This document shows, piece by piece, positions 27,501 to 37,656 of a stretch of DNA of 64,000 nt (the first letter of the stretch is position 1; every line of letters starts with the position of its first letter). Under the pieces are notes generated by a model. It was not told where the DNA came from, searched no databases, and saw only the letters and a list, made by a program, of their open reading frames with translations. A program made the translations under genes and the position numbers. Location: contig JAUNNI010000006.1 of NCBI GenBank assembly GCA_030531555.1, positions 1 through 64,000 on the forward strand, read 5' to 3'. Origin of the DNA: Eubacteriales bacterium. Lineage in GTDB: Bacteria; Bacillota; Clostridia; Lachnospirales; Lachnospiraceae.

Positions 27501-29855
27501 GTTTCCTCCTTGAATTTCATTTGTATTTTCATTTTTATTATCAAGCATCTCCTCTGTGAGGATTGGTGCCTTTGATCGATATTTTCCATCCTTCTTTAAA
27601 CTTCTCACATCAAAAAGATTCAATCTCAATGCGTTGGATACGACGCAGAAGCTAGATAAACTCATGGCTGCTGCACCGAACATCGGATTCAACAAAATGC
27701 CCAGAGAATAATAGAGACCTGCGGCCAGTGGAATACCGAGCACATTGTAGAAGAATGCCCAGAAAAGATTCTCATGGATATTTCGTATAACCTGTCTGGA
27801 AAGACGGATTGCTGCAGATACATCCATAAGGGAGGATTTCATCAATACAATATCCGCCGCATCAATGGCGATGTCAGAACCAGCTCCAATTGCGATTCCA
27901 ACATCCGCTCTGGTAAGCGCAGGAGCATCGTTGATTCCATCACCAACCATGGCAGTTTTTCCCTTTTCACAAAGTTCGCGAACATACTGTTCTTTCTGAT
28001 CTGGAAGAACATCGGAAATCACATGATCAATACCGGCCTGTGATGCAATGGCTTTGGCTGTAGCGCGGTTATCTCCCGTGAGAAGGACCACCTGAAGGCC
28101 CATCCCTTTCATTTCTTCGATGGCCTGGCGACTGTCTTCCTTAATAGTATCCGCTACGGCAATCATACCCATAAGCTTACCATTCTTAGCAAAATATAAT
28201 GGAGTTTTTCCCTGAGCAGCCAATGCCTGGCCCTGAGAAATTAAGTTTCCGGCATTTACACCTTCTTTAAGCAACAAAGCCTGATTTCCAGCAATGATAC
28301 GGTCTTCTCCAATACTAGCACGTAATCCATATCCTGGCAACGCTTCATAAGTAGAAGCTTCAGGACAGGAAATCTGCTGCTCCTTGATATATTCCACGAT
28401 GGCAGTGGCCAGTGGATGTTCACTTTTTGCTTCCACTGCTCCGGCGAATGTTAATAAATCATTTTCTGTAATTCCTGCCACAGGAACAATATCTGTCACT
28501 GCAGGAGTGCCCTTGGTTACCGTTCCGGTTTTATCTAAAATAACATAATCGATGTGACCCGCAGTTTCCAAAGCAAGAGCTGTTTTGTAAAGCACACCAT
28601 TTTTTGCGCCCATACCATTTCCCACCATGATGGCAACTGGTGTTGCAAGGCCAAGGGCACATGGACAGCTGATTACCAGTACACTGATGGCTCTGGCAAC
28701 GGCAAATCCAAGTTCCTTGCCTAAGGCAATCCAAATAATTCCGGTAATCAAAGCAATTGTCAAAACGCAAGGAACGAAAACTCCTGATACTTTATCGGCG
28801 ATCTTCGCAAGAGGTGCCTTCGTTGCAGAGGCATCCTCCACCATACGGATAATCTGCTGGATTGTAGTATCCTCTCCAACACGAGTGGCTTCACAAACAA
28901 TATAACCGGAAAGGTTCATGGTACCGGAAGAAACCTTATGACCTACTTCTTTATCTACCGGAAGACTTTCTCCGGTAAGTGCCGCTTCATTGATGGAAGT
29001 CTGCCCTTCTTTCACGAGACCATCCACTGGAATATTCTCACCAGGACGTACCACAAAGAGATCTCCAACCTTCACATCTTCCACAGTTACGGTCTCCTCC
29101 ACACCATTTACTAATAAAACGGCTGTTTTCGGAGCCAGATCCATAAGACCCTTGATCGCATCGGTTGTTTTTCCCTTAGAATGCGCCTCCAACATCTTAC
29201 CAACGGTAATTAAGGTAAGGATCATGGCTGCAGATTCAAAATAATAGTCATGGATCATCACTTCTGACACTGCAGTTCCTGCCTGAAATGCCTTGGCACA
29301 GTGAACAAATAATACTCCCGTACTGTATACGAAAGCAGATACTGAACCCATGGCAACCAAAGTGTCCATATTCGGTGCTTTACGCATCAGACTACGGAAT
29401 CCTCCAATAAAGAATCTTTGGTTTATCACCATAACAATGGCACTGAGTACAAGCTGATAGATTCCAGAAGGAATGGTTCCTCCCATCATGAAATGTGGCA
29501 TAGGAAAATGGAACATATGCCCCATGGATACATACATCAGTGGTATCAAAACAATCAGGCTTGCAATCAAACGCTTGCGAAGCATCGGTGTTTCATGATC
29601 TTCTAACTGCTCTCTTTTACTTTCCATACTTCTTTTACTGGTATTGCTGGTCTCATCTGCTGGAGATGCACCATAACCTGCCTTCGCAATGGCTGCGCAG
29701 ATGGCATCCGCTGTGGCTGGTGCCTGAAAAGTAGCCTGCATGGAATTGGTCAAAAGGCTGACAGATACTTCTGTTACACCCTCAACCGATTTGGCTGCTT
29801 TCTCGACATGCGCACTGCAGGCCGCACAGGTCATCCCTGTTACAGAAAACTTCAT
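27291..29855 (-). CDS. copA: Copper-translocating P1B-type ATPase with N- and C-terminal HMA domains
   Basis: 854 aa as the long frame. The N-terminal HMA domain has C10 and C13 (GMTCAACS). Membrane helices surround the ion-binding CPC at 397-399. TGES, phosphorylated D441 (DKTGT), SEHP and GDGINDAP follow. It exports Cu(I) from the cytoplasm. Most CopA proteins end after the last helices, near residue 770; here a linker and a second HMA domain (C798, C801) follow, which is also a nested cistron. It lies 60 bases after csoR and is presumably co-regulated with it. Confidence 0.94.
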   Translation of the reverse strand: MKFSVTGMTCAACSAHVEKAAKSVEGVTEVSVSLLTNSMQATFQAPATADAICAAIAKAGYGASPADETSNTSKRSMESKREQLEDHETPMLRKRLIASLIVLIPLMYVSMGHMFHFPMPHFMMGGTIPSGIYQLVLSAIVMVINQRFFIGGFRSLMRKAPNMDTLVAMGSVSAFVYSTGVLFVHCAKAFQAGTAVSEVMIHDYYFESAAMILTLITVGKMLEAHSKGKTTDAIKGLMDLAPKTAVLLVNGVEETVTVEDVKVGDLFVVRPGENIPVDGLVKEGQTSINEAALTGESLPVDKEVGHKVSSGTMNLSGYIVCEATRVGEDTTIQQIIRMVEDASATKAPLAKIADKVSGVFVPCVLTIALITGIIWIALGKELGFAVARAISVLVISCPCALGLATPVAIMVGNGMGAKNGVLYKTALALETAGHIDYVILDKTGTVTKGTPAVTDIVPVAGITENDLLTFAGAVEAKSEHPLATAIVEYIKEQQISCPEASTYEALPGYGLRASIGEDRIIAGNQALLLKEGVNAGNLISQGQALAAQGKTPLYFAKNGKLMGMIAVADTIKEDSRQAIEEMKGMGLQVVLLTGDNRATAKAIASQAGIDHVISDVLPDQKEQYVRELCEKGKTAMVGDGINDAPALTRADVGIAIGAGSDIAIDAADIVLMKSSLMDVSAAIRLSRQVIRNIHENLFWAFFYNVLGIPLAAGLYYSLGILLNPMFGAAAMSLSSFCVVSNALRLNLFDVRSLKKDGKYRSKAPILTEEMLDNKNENTNEIQGGNMMTTTLKIEGMMCKMCVKHVKEALEAFEGATADVNLEAGTATVEAPESISKDALAKAVVDAGYEVKSVE

Positions 29856-29915
29856 TTTTTGTCTCCTCTCTGTTTTATCTTATTGTTCTATAAGTAATAA
29901 GTATGTTTTTTCATA

Positions 29916-30317
29916 CTATTTCATCAATTTTTGAAGAGTTGCGACAAGCTCGTCAATAATCTCTTCTTTACCTTCTCGAATATCTCTGGTAACACAGCTT
30001 CTCATATGGTTGGCAATCAGTTCCCTGTTAAATGAGTTGATCGCCGCATTGACTGCTGCGGACTGTTGAAGAATATCATTACAATATGCATCATTCTCCA
30101 GCATGGCCTCCAATCCACGCACTTGTCCCTGAATACGATGGAGGCGATTAATCATCTTCTTTTTATAAGCGTCCTGTCGAACGGTTCTCTTTTCATCTGA
30201 TGCCGCATCGGATTCAAAAGTCATATGACATCCACAGCACTTTTTCTCTTCTGCAACTTCCTTTACATCAATATCTACACGAAAATCTCCTGTATCCTTC
30301 ATGTCTTTCATATTCAT
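29916..30317 (-). CDS. csoR: CsoR-family copper-sensing transcriptional repressor
   Basis: 133 aa. The four-helix DUF156 core starts near residue 50 (KKKMINRLHRIQGQVRGLE). The Cu(I) ligands of true CsoR are present: C79 (AYCNDIL), H104 and C108 (NHMRSCV). It represses copA when copper is low. An N-terminal extension of about 45 residues includes an unusual cluster C27, C28, C30, H31 not found in short CsoR proteins. AAGGATG precedes the ATG; M3 is an alternative start. Two operator-like sites lie just upstream. Confidence 0.92.
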   Translation of the reverse strand: MNMKDMKDTGDFRVDIDVKEVAEEKKCCGCHMTFESDAASDEKRTVRQDAYKKKMINRLHRIQGQVRGLEAMLENDAYCNDILQQSAAVNAAINSFNRELIANHMRSCVTRDIREGKEEIIDELVATLQKLMK

Positions 30318-30343
30318 TCATCCTTTGTATGATTTCTATTTCA

Positions 30344-30401
30344 AATATATACTCCCCTACAGTATATGTCAACTGTAATTTTATATACTCCCCCTAAGTA
30401 T
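30344..30401 (-). promoter_or_regulatory. csoR-copA promoter with two CsoR-type operators
   Basis: Minus-strand TTGACA (30367-30372) and TATATT (30344-30349) are 17 bases apart. A G-tract site framed by TATACT and AGTATA (30348-30366) fills the spacer exactly. A second, similar site ATACT-TAGGGGG-AGTAT lies at 30385-30401. G-tracts framed by inverted AT arms are the known CsoR operator form. Confidence 0.78.
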
Positions 30402-30440
30402 TTTTATGTCATTCTTATGCAAACAAGTATATCCCTACTA

Positions 30441-30476
30441 TAAAAAAGAAAGCTACCGTATAAAAACGATAGCTTT
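30441..30476 (-). terminator. Terminator of the uvrB-uvrA-hflX operon
   Basis: Minus-strand AAAGCTA...CGT pairs with ACG...TAGCTTT (30449-30476), then TCTTTTTTATAG. A smaller GCTGC/GCAGC hairpin lies between it and the hflX stop. Confidence 0.78.
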
Positions 30477-30547
30477 AAAAATCAAAAGATAATACGAAGG
30501 ATTCCGCTGCAAAGCAGCTTCCATTCATCTGCAAAACATTCGGATTA

Positions 30548-31810
30548 TCATATGATCACATATTCTTTGTATTTCTGAAGATCTTTAAAAAGACAGCTCA
30601 TGGTAAGCTGCGTTCCCTCTGCCAGATACTCCACATTGGTAACCGATGCATTATCATTGAAATAAGATACAAGGGCTCCCTCTGTATATGGAATCAACAT
30701 AGTACACTGTACATAATCCTGGAAGATTTCTTTACAGATGACTTCCACCAGAAGATCCAGACCGATTTCTTTTCCTGCTGCCATATGAATGCAGCCATTT
30801 CCTGCCTTAGGAATATCCTCCACAATGCCATCGCATTTGTTGAAAACATGAATGCATGGTATATCTTCTGCGCCAAGTTCTTTTAATGTCTCTCTGGTGA
30901 CTGCCATGTGGTCTTTATAATGAGGGTCCGAATAATCCACAACTTCCAAAAGAAGATCCGCATATTTTACTTCTTCCAAAGTGGAATGAAAGGCTTGTAC
31001 CAGATTATGCGGCAATTTATTGATAAAACCAACCGTATCGGAAAGAAGGAATTCCTTCTTGTCCGGAAGGGCAATCTTACGAACTGTAGTATCCAGTGTA
31101 GCAAAGAGCATATTTTGGGCAAATACCATCTTACCTTCATCTGCTTCGTATTTTTTCAAAAGCGCATTCATGATGGTGGATTTTCCTGCATTGGTATAAC
31201 CCACAAGTGCTACCTGTGGAACACCTTGAGAAACACGACGTTTTCTCTGCGTTTCACGGTGTAATTCGATTTCTTTCAGCTCTTTTTTCAGTTCAGATAT
31301 ACGATTGCGAATGCGTCGTTTATCCAATTCCAGTTTTTTCTCACCGGCACCTTTATTGCTAAGACCGCCACTGCCACCACCCTGACGGGAAAGTACCTGT
31401 CCAAGGCCTGTCAGTCTTGGAAGTTCGTACTGAAGGCGTGCTGTCTCAACCTGAATCATGGCTTCCTTGGTTTTTGCACGGGAAGAGAAAATCTGAAGAA
31501 TCAGATGGGTACGGTCAATGATCGGACGCTCAATGATCTCGTTGAGATTACGCAACTGCATTGGAGAAAGGGTATTATCAAAAATAACCATATCCGCTTC
31601 CAACATATGTGCAACAGCCTTAATCTCGTCCACCTTGCCAGTTCCAACATAAACACCCGTATTGACACGGTCCAGATTCTGGCGTTCCACACCCACGACT
31701 TCCATATTGCAAGCTTCTGCAAGGGCCGCCAGTTCTTCTAAATCCCTCTCAAAATCCGGATCATTATTCAAATTAACTCCCACAAGCAATACTTTTGTTA
31801 ATTCACTCAT
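30548..31810 (-). CDS. hflX: GTPase HflX
   Basis: 420 aa. The N-terminal HflX domain includes [11 protein letters not shown]. The glycine-rich linker with RQGGGSGG, a coiled-coil ([18 protein letters not shown]) and the GTPase domain follow, with G1 GYTNAGKS, G3 DTVGF and G4 NKCD. HflX splits stalled or heat-damaged 70S ribosomes. Its ATG overlaps the uvrA stop by 8 bases with GGGAG upstream, so it is coupled to the excision-repair genes. This pairing of ribosome rescue with uvrBA may reflect a shared stress response. Confidence 0.95.
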   Translation of the reverse strand: MSELTKVLLVGVNLNNDPDFERDLEELAALAEACNMEVVGVERQNLDRVNTGVYVGTGKVDEIKAVAHMLEADMVIFDNTLSPMQLRNLNEIIERPIIDRTHLILQIFSSRAKTKEAMIQVETARLQYELPRLTGLGQVLSRQGGGSGGLSNKGAGEKKLELDKRRIRNRISELKKELKEIELHRETQRKRRVSQGVPQVALVGYTNAGKSTIMNALLKKYEADEGKMVFAQNMLFATLDTTVRKIALPDKKEFLLSDTVGFINKLPHNLVQAFHSTLEEVKYADLLLEVVDYSDPHYKDHMAVTRETLKELGAEDIPCIHVFNKCDGIVEDIPKAGNGCIHMAAGKEIGLDLLVEVICKEIFQDYVQCTMLIPYTEGALVSYFNDNASVTNVEYLAEGTQLTMSCLFKDLQKYKEYVII

Positions 31811-34646
31811 GTTTCTCTCCCTGTAAATATTTTTTCAGATAAATACCGGTATAAGATTCCGGCACCTCAATAATCTCCTCTGGGGTTCCGGCAGCAATCA
31901 CCTGCCCGCCGCCTTCGCCGCCTTCCGGTCCCATATCAATAATATAATCCGCTGTTTTGATCACTTCCAGATTATGTTCGATGACAACCACCGTGTTGCC
32001 ACCTTCTTTCAAACGTTGCAAAATATTCTGTAATTTATCCACATCGGCAAAGTGCAGACCAGTAGTAGGCTCATCCAGAACATAAATGGTCTTTCCCGTG
32101 CTCTGACGGCTTAATTCTGTGGCCAGTTTTACACGCTGTGCCTCACCACCGGAAAGTGTGGTGGAAGGCTGACCTAATTTAATATAAGAAAGACCCACAT
32201 CATTTAAAGTACGGATTTTACGATGGATCGAAGGTACACTGCTGAAGAAATCGCAGGCTTCCTCCACAGTCATATCTAAAACTTCAAAAATATTCTTTCC
32301 TTTATATTTTACTTCCAAAGTCTCACGATTGTAGCGTTTTCCTCCACAAACCTCACAAGGAACGTATACATCTGGAAGGAAATGCATCTCAATCTTAATA
32401 ATACCATCCCCGGCACAGGCTTCGCAACGTCCACCTTTCTTATTAAAACTGAATCTTCCTTTATCATAACCACGCATTTTGGCATCTTTGGTCATGGCAA
32501 ATAATTCTCGAATATGATCAAAAACTCCTGTGTATGTTGCCGGGTTAGATCTTGGAGTTCTTCCAATTGGAGACTGGTCAATATCAATGATCTTATCTAA
32601 CTGTTCCAAGCCGGTAATCTTCTTGTGAGCCCCAGGCTTAATTCTGGCACGGTTTAAAACACAAGCCAGCTTTTTATACAAAATCTCATTGATCAAAGAG
32701 CTCTTACCCGATCCAGAAACTCCGGTAATACAAGTCATAACGCCCAGCGGAATCTTAACATCCACATTGTTTAGATTGTTTTCTTTTGCTCCTTGAATCT
32801 CAATCCATCCCGTTGCTTCTTTTCGGCTTTCCGGCACCGGAATCTTTTTGCGGCCACTGAGGTAGTCTCCTGTCAGAGATGCCGGATTCTTCATCAGATC
32901 CTGGGCCGTTCCACAGGCAACCACTTGTCCACCTTCGGAACCGGCAAATGGACCGATATCCACAATATAGTCTGCCGCCAGCATGGTATCCTCATCATGT
33001 TCCACCACAATCAGAGAATTGCCCAGATCACGCAGACGTTTCAAGGCTTTGATCAATTTATCATTATCCCTCTGATGGAGCCCAATACTAGGTTCATCTA
33101 AAATATAAGCCACACCAACCAGACCGGAACCAATCTGAGTTGCCAGTCGGATACGCTGGGATTCTCCTCCAGAAAGAGTTGCTGTCGCCTGGGATAATTT
33201 CAGATAATCAAGACCAACTTCATTGAGGAAGCCAACTCTTGCCTTAATTTCACGCAAAATCTGTCTGCCAATGAGAAGCTGTCTTTCCGTCAGCTGTAAA
33301 GTATCCAGGTAGGATAATAAGCTACGCATGGAAAGACTGGTCAATTCATAAATATTATACTCCCCTACAGTAACCGCAAGAGATTCTGGTTTCAGTCTCT
33401 GCCCATTACATCCAATACAAGGGGTAACTGTCATGAATTCTTCATATTCTGCTTTCATTCGTTCGGAATGATTCTCGCGGTAACGTCTCTGAACATTACG
33501 AATCAGACCTTCAAAAGCAACATCGTAGATACCTTCTCCACGACGTCCTTTATAATAAACCTTCACTTCTCTGCCATCGGTACCATAAAGAATCATATTT
33601 TGCACATTTTCCGGCAAATCTTCAAATGGAGTGGATAAATCAAATTCATACTCTTTTGCCAGAGCATCCAGAATGGCCCTGGAATAACTTCCTTTTTCCG
33701 TGCAGGATTGCCAGCCAAGCACCGTAATGGCACCATCTGCAATACTAAGGCTGCGGTCCGGAATCATCAAATCCACGTCAAACTCCATGCGGAAGCCCAA
33801 ACCGGAACAGATCGGACATGCACCAAATGGGTTGTTGAAGGAAAAGCTTCTTGGCTCAATCTCACTGATGCTGATGCCACAATCCGGGCAGGAAAAACTT
33901 TGACTGAAGTAAATCGGCTCGCCACCGATAACATCAACGATCAAAAGACCTCCCGAAAGACCCATAACCGTCTCCACTGAGTCTGTCAAACGCTGTTCCA
34001 TGCCTTCCTTCACCACAAGACGATCCACAACAATCTCAATATCATGCTTTTTATTCTTATCTAAATGAATCTCTTCGGACAATTCATACATATTGCCGTC
34101 GATTCTTACTCTGACATAACCACTTCTTCTGGCTTGATCCAAAACCTTCACATGCTCGCCCTTACGTCCACGAACAATCGGTGCCAAAAGCATCAGTTTG
34201 GTACGTTCCGGCAATTCCATGATCTGGTCCACCATCTGATCCACGGTCTGTTTGGCAATCACTTTGCCACATTTTGGACAGTGCGGGATTCCCACTCTGG
34301 CATAGAGAAGACGGAGATAATCGTAGATCTCAGTCACGGTACCAACCGTAGATCTTGGATTGCGGTTGGTGGATTTCTGGTCGATGGAGATGGCAGGAGA
34401 AAGTCCCTGAATCTCATCCACATCCGGTTTCTCCATCTGACCAAGGAACTGTCTGGCATAGGAAGACAAAGATTCCATATAACGTCTCTGCCCCTCTGCA
34501 TAGATGGTGTCAAATGCCAGTGAAGATTTTCCGGAACCAGATAGACCGGTAAGCACAACCAGTTCATTTCTTGGAATATCAATATCGACATTCTTCAGAT
34601 TGTGCTCCCTGGCCCCTCGAATCTTAATGTATTTCTTTTCACTCAT
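31803..34646 (-). CDS. uvrA: Excinuclease ABC subunit UvrA
   Basis: 947 aa from the ATG at 34644-34646 ([19 protein letters not shown]), the normal length and N-terminus; the frame runs 24 codons further upstream without a ribosome binding site. Two ABC ATPase halves carry GLSGSGKSS and GVSGSGKSS, with LSGGE signatures. Zinc-binding cysteines are seen ([32 protein letters not shown]). UvrA dimers detect DNA damage and load UvrB. It lies 92 bases after uvrB. Confidence 0.97.
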   Translation of the reverse strand: MSEKKYIKIRGAREHNLKNVDIDIPRNELVVLTGLSGSGKSSLAFDTIYAEGQRRYMESLSSYARQFLGQMEKPDVDEIQGLSPAISIDQKSTNRNPRSTVGTVTEIYDYLRLLYARVGIPHCPKCGKVIAKQTVDQMVDQIMELPERTKLMLLAPIVRGRKGEHVKVLDQARRSGYVRVRIDGNMYELSEEIHLDKNKKHDIEIVVDRLVVKEGMEQRLTDSVETVMGLSGGLLIVDVIGGEPIYFSQSFSCPDCGISISEIEPRSFSFNNPFGACPICSGLGFRMEFDVDLMIPDRSLSIADGAITVLGWQSCTEKGSYSRAILDALAKEYEFDLSTPFEDLPENVQNMILYGTDGREVKVYYKGRRGEGIYDVAFEGLIRNVQRRYRENHSERMKAEYEEFMTVTPCIGCNGQRLKPESLAVTVGEYNIYELTSLSMRSLLSYLDTLQLTERQLLIGRQILREIKARVGFLNEVGLDYLKLSQATATLSGGESQRIRLATQIGSGLVGVAYILDEPSIGLHQRDNDKLIKALKRLRDLGNSLIVVEHDEDTMLAADYIVDIGPFAGSEGGQVVACGTAQDLMKNPASLTGDYLSGRKKIPVPESRKEATGWIEIQGAKENNLNNVDVKIPLGVMTCITGVSGSGKSSLINEILYKKLACVLNRARIKPGAHKKITGLEQLDKIIDIDQSPIGRTPRSNPATYTGVFDHIRELFAMTKDAKMRGYDKGRFSFNKKGGRCEACAGDGIIKIEMHFLPDVYVPCEVCGGKRYNRETLEVKYKGKNIFEVLDMTVEEACDFFSSVPSIHRKIRTLNDVGLSYIKLGQPSTTLSGGEAQRVKLATELSRQSTGKTIYVLDEPTTGLHFADVDKLQNILQRLKEGGNTVVVIEHNLEVIKTADYIIDMGPEGGEGGGQVIAAGTPEEIIEVPESYTGIYLKKYLQGEKHE

Positions 34647-34738
34647 AGTACTCTTCTTTCGTATATAAACAAATGTATCCTCTGACTCTTTCCAATGTCT
34701 TCCATCGGATTCTGTCATTATTTCATGATTTTTTCTGA

Positions 34739-36742
34739 TTATTTATCAAACTCTTCCAAGGCCTTGCGCATCTTACGAATCTCATCACGGTAAAGAGCCG
34801 CATCCTCGAAATTAAGCTCTGCCGCTGCCTGATTCATTTTCTTGCTCAGTTTTGTAATCTCATTTTTCAATTCTTTACGGGACATGGATTCAATGTCCTT
34901 CTTACGAAGATCCACAGCATTGACCTTATCGTCATCCTTGGTGATGGAAACCAGATCGCGAACCGCCTTTTTAATGGTGGTTGGTGTGATTCCATGCTCC
35001 TCATTATAAGCCATCTGAATCTGTCTTCTACGGTTGGTTTCCTGAATGGCCGCACGCATGGAATCCGTCATGGTATCTGCATACATGATGACATGACCCT
35101 CCGCATTACGGGCAGCACGACCAATGGTCTGCACCAGGGAGGTTTCGGAACGTAAGAAGCCCTCCTTATCAGCGTCTAAGATGGCAATCAAAGTCACTTC
35201 CGGAATATCCAGACCTTCTCTTAACAGGTTGATTCCTACCAAAACATCAAAGACATCCATTCGAAGATCACGGACAATCTCCAGACGTTCCAAAGTATCG
35301 ATGTCAGAATGGAGGTATTTGACACGGATATCCATCTCTTTTAAATAGGAAGTAAGGTCCTCAGACATACGCTTGGTCAATGTGGTAATTAACACTTTAT
35401 TCTTTTTGGCGATTTCTTTATGGATTTCAGACACCAGGTCATCAATCTGGCCTTCCACCGGACGAACCTCAATGACCGGGTCAAGAAGTCCCGTCGGACG
35501 AATAATCTGCTCTGCACGCAACATCTCATGCTCGCCTTCATATACATTCGGTGTTGCAGAAACAAAGAGCATCTGGTCGATTTTCTCTTCAAATTCTCCA
35601 AAATTCAAAGGTCTGTTATCTAAAGCAGAAGGCAGACGGAAGCCATAATCCACCAAAGTCTGCTTTCTGGAACGGTCCCCGGCATACATACCACGAACCT
35701 GGGAAACCGTAATGTGGGATTCGTCAATAATCATGAGGAAATCATCCCCAAAGAAGTCAATTAAGGTATAAGGTGCCACGCCCGGCTCCAAACCTGTCAA
35801 ATGTCTGGAATAATTCTCAATTCCAGAACAGAATCCTGTCTCTTTCAGCATTTCCATATCGAAATTCGTACGCTCAGAGATACGCTGTGCTTCCAAAAGC
35901 TGGTCATTTTCTTTAAAATATGCCACTCTATCTACTAACTCTTCCTTGATATTCTTTACGGCACGCTTAATCTGTTCTTCTGGAACAACATAGTGGGATG
36001 CCGGGAAAATCACTGCAAAATTAAGATTGGCCTTAATCTCTCCCGTCAAAAGATCCACCTGAAGCACACGATCGATCTCATCGCCAAAAAACTCAACACG
36101 CACCACATCCTCAAAGGTAGAAACCGGAACAATCTCCAGAACATCCCCACGCACACGGAAGGTACCACGCTTAAAATCCAATTCATTTCTTGTATACTGA
36201 ATATCGATGAGGCGATGAATCAGATCATCACGCTCCATCTCCATTCCAGGACGGAGGGAGATCATCATCTCTTCGTAGTCTTTTTTGCTACCGATTCCAT
36301 AAATACAGGAAACGGAGGACACAACGATAACATCTCGTCTTTCAATCAAAGCCGCAGTGGCACTATGTCTTAACTTATCAATCTCGTCATTGATGGAAGA
36401 ATCCTTCTCGATGTAAGTGTCAGTGGATGGCACATAGGCCTCCGGCTGATAGTAATCGTAATAGGATACAAAATATTCCACCGCATTCTCCGGGAAAAAC
36501 TCTTTCATCTCACTGTAAAGCTGTGCCGCCAAGGTCTTATTGTGAGCCAGAATCAGAGTTGGTTTGTTTAATCTTGCAATAACATTTGCCATGGTAAATG
36601 TTTTGCCTGAACCAGTAACGCCAAGCAATGTCTGAAACTGGTTTCCATCTTTGAAGCCCTCCACCAGCGCATCAATCGCCTGTGGCTGATCTCCTGTCGG
36701 TTCAAATGGGGAATGTAATTTAAAAATCTGTTCTTTTTGCAC
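34739..36742 (-). CDS. uvrB: Excinuclease ABC subunit UvrB (GTG start)
   Basis: 667 aa. Walker A is GVTGSGKT, the DNA-opening beta-hairpin region is [16 protein letters not shown], helicase motifs include IIDESH and GRAARN, and the C-terminal UVR motif ends the protein. UvrB holds damaged DNA for UvrC. The start is GTG at 36740-36742, 8 bases after GGAGG; a GTG at 36751 lies within that Shine-Dalgarno. First gene of uvrB-uvrA-hflX, with a LexA-like box upstream. uvrC is not in the window. Confidence 0.97.
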   Translation of the reverse strand: MQKEQIFKLHSPFEPTGDQPQAIDALVEGFKDGNQFQTLLGVTGSGKTFTMANVIARLNKPTLILAHNKTLAAQLYSEMKEFFPENAVEYFVSYYDYYQPEAYVPSTDTYIEKDSSINDEIDKLRHSATAALIERRDVIVVSSVSCIYGIGSKKDYEEMMISLRPGMEMERDDLIHRLIDIQYTRNELDFKRGTFRVRGDVLEIVPVSTFEDVVRVEFFGDEIDRVLQVDLLTGEIKANLNFAVIFPASHYVVPEEQIKRAVKNIKEELVDRVAYFKENDQLLEAQRISERTNFDMEMLKETGFCSGIENYSRHLTGLEPGVAPYTLIDFFGDDFLMIIDESHITVSQVRGMYAGDRSRKQTLVDYGFRLPSALDNRPLNFGEFEEKIDQMLFVSATPNVYEGEHEMLRAEQIIRPTGLLDPVIEVRPVEGQIDDLVSEIHKEIAKKNKVLITTLTKRMSEDLTSYLKEMDIRVKYLHSDIDTLERLEIVRDLRMDVFDVLVGINLLREGLDIPEVTLIAILDADKEGFLRSETSLVQTIGRAARNAEGHVIMYADTMTDSMRAAIQETNRRRQIQMAYNEEHGITPTTIKKAVRDLVSITKDDDKVNAVDLRKKDIESMSRKELKNEITKLSKKMNQAAAELNFEDAALYRDEIRKMRKALEEFDK

Positions 36743-36786
36743 AATAACCACCTCCGTTGCTCATAGTAAATCCGTTCTGAAAATGG

Positions 36787-36836
36787 ATTATACCACAAAC
36801 TTTTTTATTTGTACACAACTTACGAACAAATGTTTG
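36787..36836 (-). promoter_or_regulatory. uvrB promoter region with a LexA/DinR-like SOS box
   Basis: TATAAT on the minus strand at 36787-36792. CGAAC-AAAT-GTTTG at 36823-36836 differs by one base from the Firmicutes LexA consensus CGAAC-N4-GTTCG. It sits between the divergent uvrB and TRIC-channel promoters. SOS control is expected for uvrB in this group. Confidence 0.72.
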
Positions 36837-36864
36837 TTAATCATAAAAATACTTTTTCCTCATC

Positions 36865-36892
36865 TTGTATTTTTGATAAAACGCTTTATAAT
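36865..36892 (+). promoter_or_regulatory. Promoter of the TRIC-family gene
   Basis: TTGTAT (36865-36870), 16-base spacer, TATAAT (36887-36892). Confidence 0.65.
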
Positions 36893-36932
36893 AATTAGAG
36901 AGAAAATATGTAATTGGAGAAAAAATACAAGT

Positions 36933-37574
36933 ATGAACTTAACATTATTAGGGTGCTTTGATTTCATCGGTACCATCGCATTTGCCATCTCCGGAGCTTT
37001 CGTTGGCGTCCATAAAAAGATGGATATCTTTGGAGTAAATGTGTTAGCCATCACTACAGCCTGCGGTGGAGGATTGATTCGCGATCTCATCGTTGGGCAT
37101 ATCCCACCAAGAATGTTCGTCAATCCTTTCTACGTATGTATCGCTGCCTTTTTGGCTAACGTAGTTTTCCTGTCTTTGTATTTCCACCAGCATATGCCTC
37201 GTAAAATTACTCCATTTTACGACGAAATGCTCTTTTGGTTTGATACACTGGGGCTTGCAGCCTTTACCGTTGATGGTGTGATCATCGGCGCAGATGCAGG
37301 ACACGGAAACAACATTTTCCTCTTGGTATTTCTGGGATTCATGACCGGGGTTGGGGGCGGTGCTCTTCGTGATGTATTAGCAGATCAGACACCAGACATC
37401 TTCATAAAGAACATCTACGCTCTGGCTTCCATCGCTGGTGGTATCAGTATGGTAATTCTCTACCGAATCACCGGATCAAAAAATGGATGCATGATCGGTT
37501 CTTTTGCGGTGATCATCACATTACGTTATCTGGCAAGGAAATACGATTGGAATCTTCCTAGGATTACCGACTGA
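36933..37574 (+). CDS. Trimeric intracellular cation channel (TRIC) family membrane protein, YicG-like
   Basis: 213 aa with about seven membrane segments. It shows the internal duplication typical of UPF0126/TRIC proteins: GAFVGVHKKMDIFGV...GGGLIRDLIVG in the first half and GVIIGADAG...GVGGGALRDVL in the second, each half with a glycine-rich GGG..RD motif. Bacterial homologues conduct K+/Na+ or may transport small metabolites. The ATG at 36933 follows GGAG at some distance; the upstream frame is leader. Monocistronic, divergent from uvrB. Confidence 0.88.
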   Translation: MNLTLLGCFDFIGTIAFAISGAFVGVHKKMDIFGVNVLAITTACGGGLIRDLIVGHIPPRMFVNPFYVCIAAFLANVVFLSLYFHQHMPRKITPFYDEMLFWFDTLGLAAFTVDGVIIGADAGHGNNIFLLVFLGFMTGVGGGALRDVLADQTPDIFIKNIYALASIAGGISMVILYRITGSKNGCMIGSFAVIITLRYLARKYDWNLPRITD

Positions 37575-37610
37575 AATTCATTCATTTTATCACGATATGA
37601 CATGCTAACT

Positions 37611-37645
37611 AAAAAAGAGGCGATAGCTTAAACTATCGCCCCTTT
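37611..37645. terminator. Terminator shared by TRIC gene and S8 protease gene
   Basis: GGCGATAG (37619-37626) pairs with CTATCGCC (37633-37640). On the minus strand it is followed by TCTTTTTT (strong); on the plus strand by CCTTTT (weaker). Confidence 0.82.
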
Positions 37646-37656
37646 TGGGTTAATTG

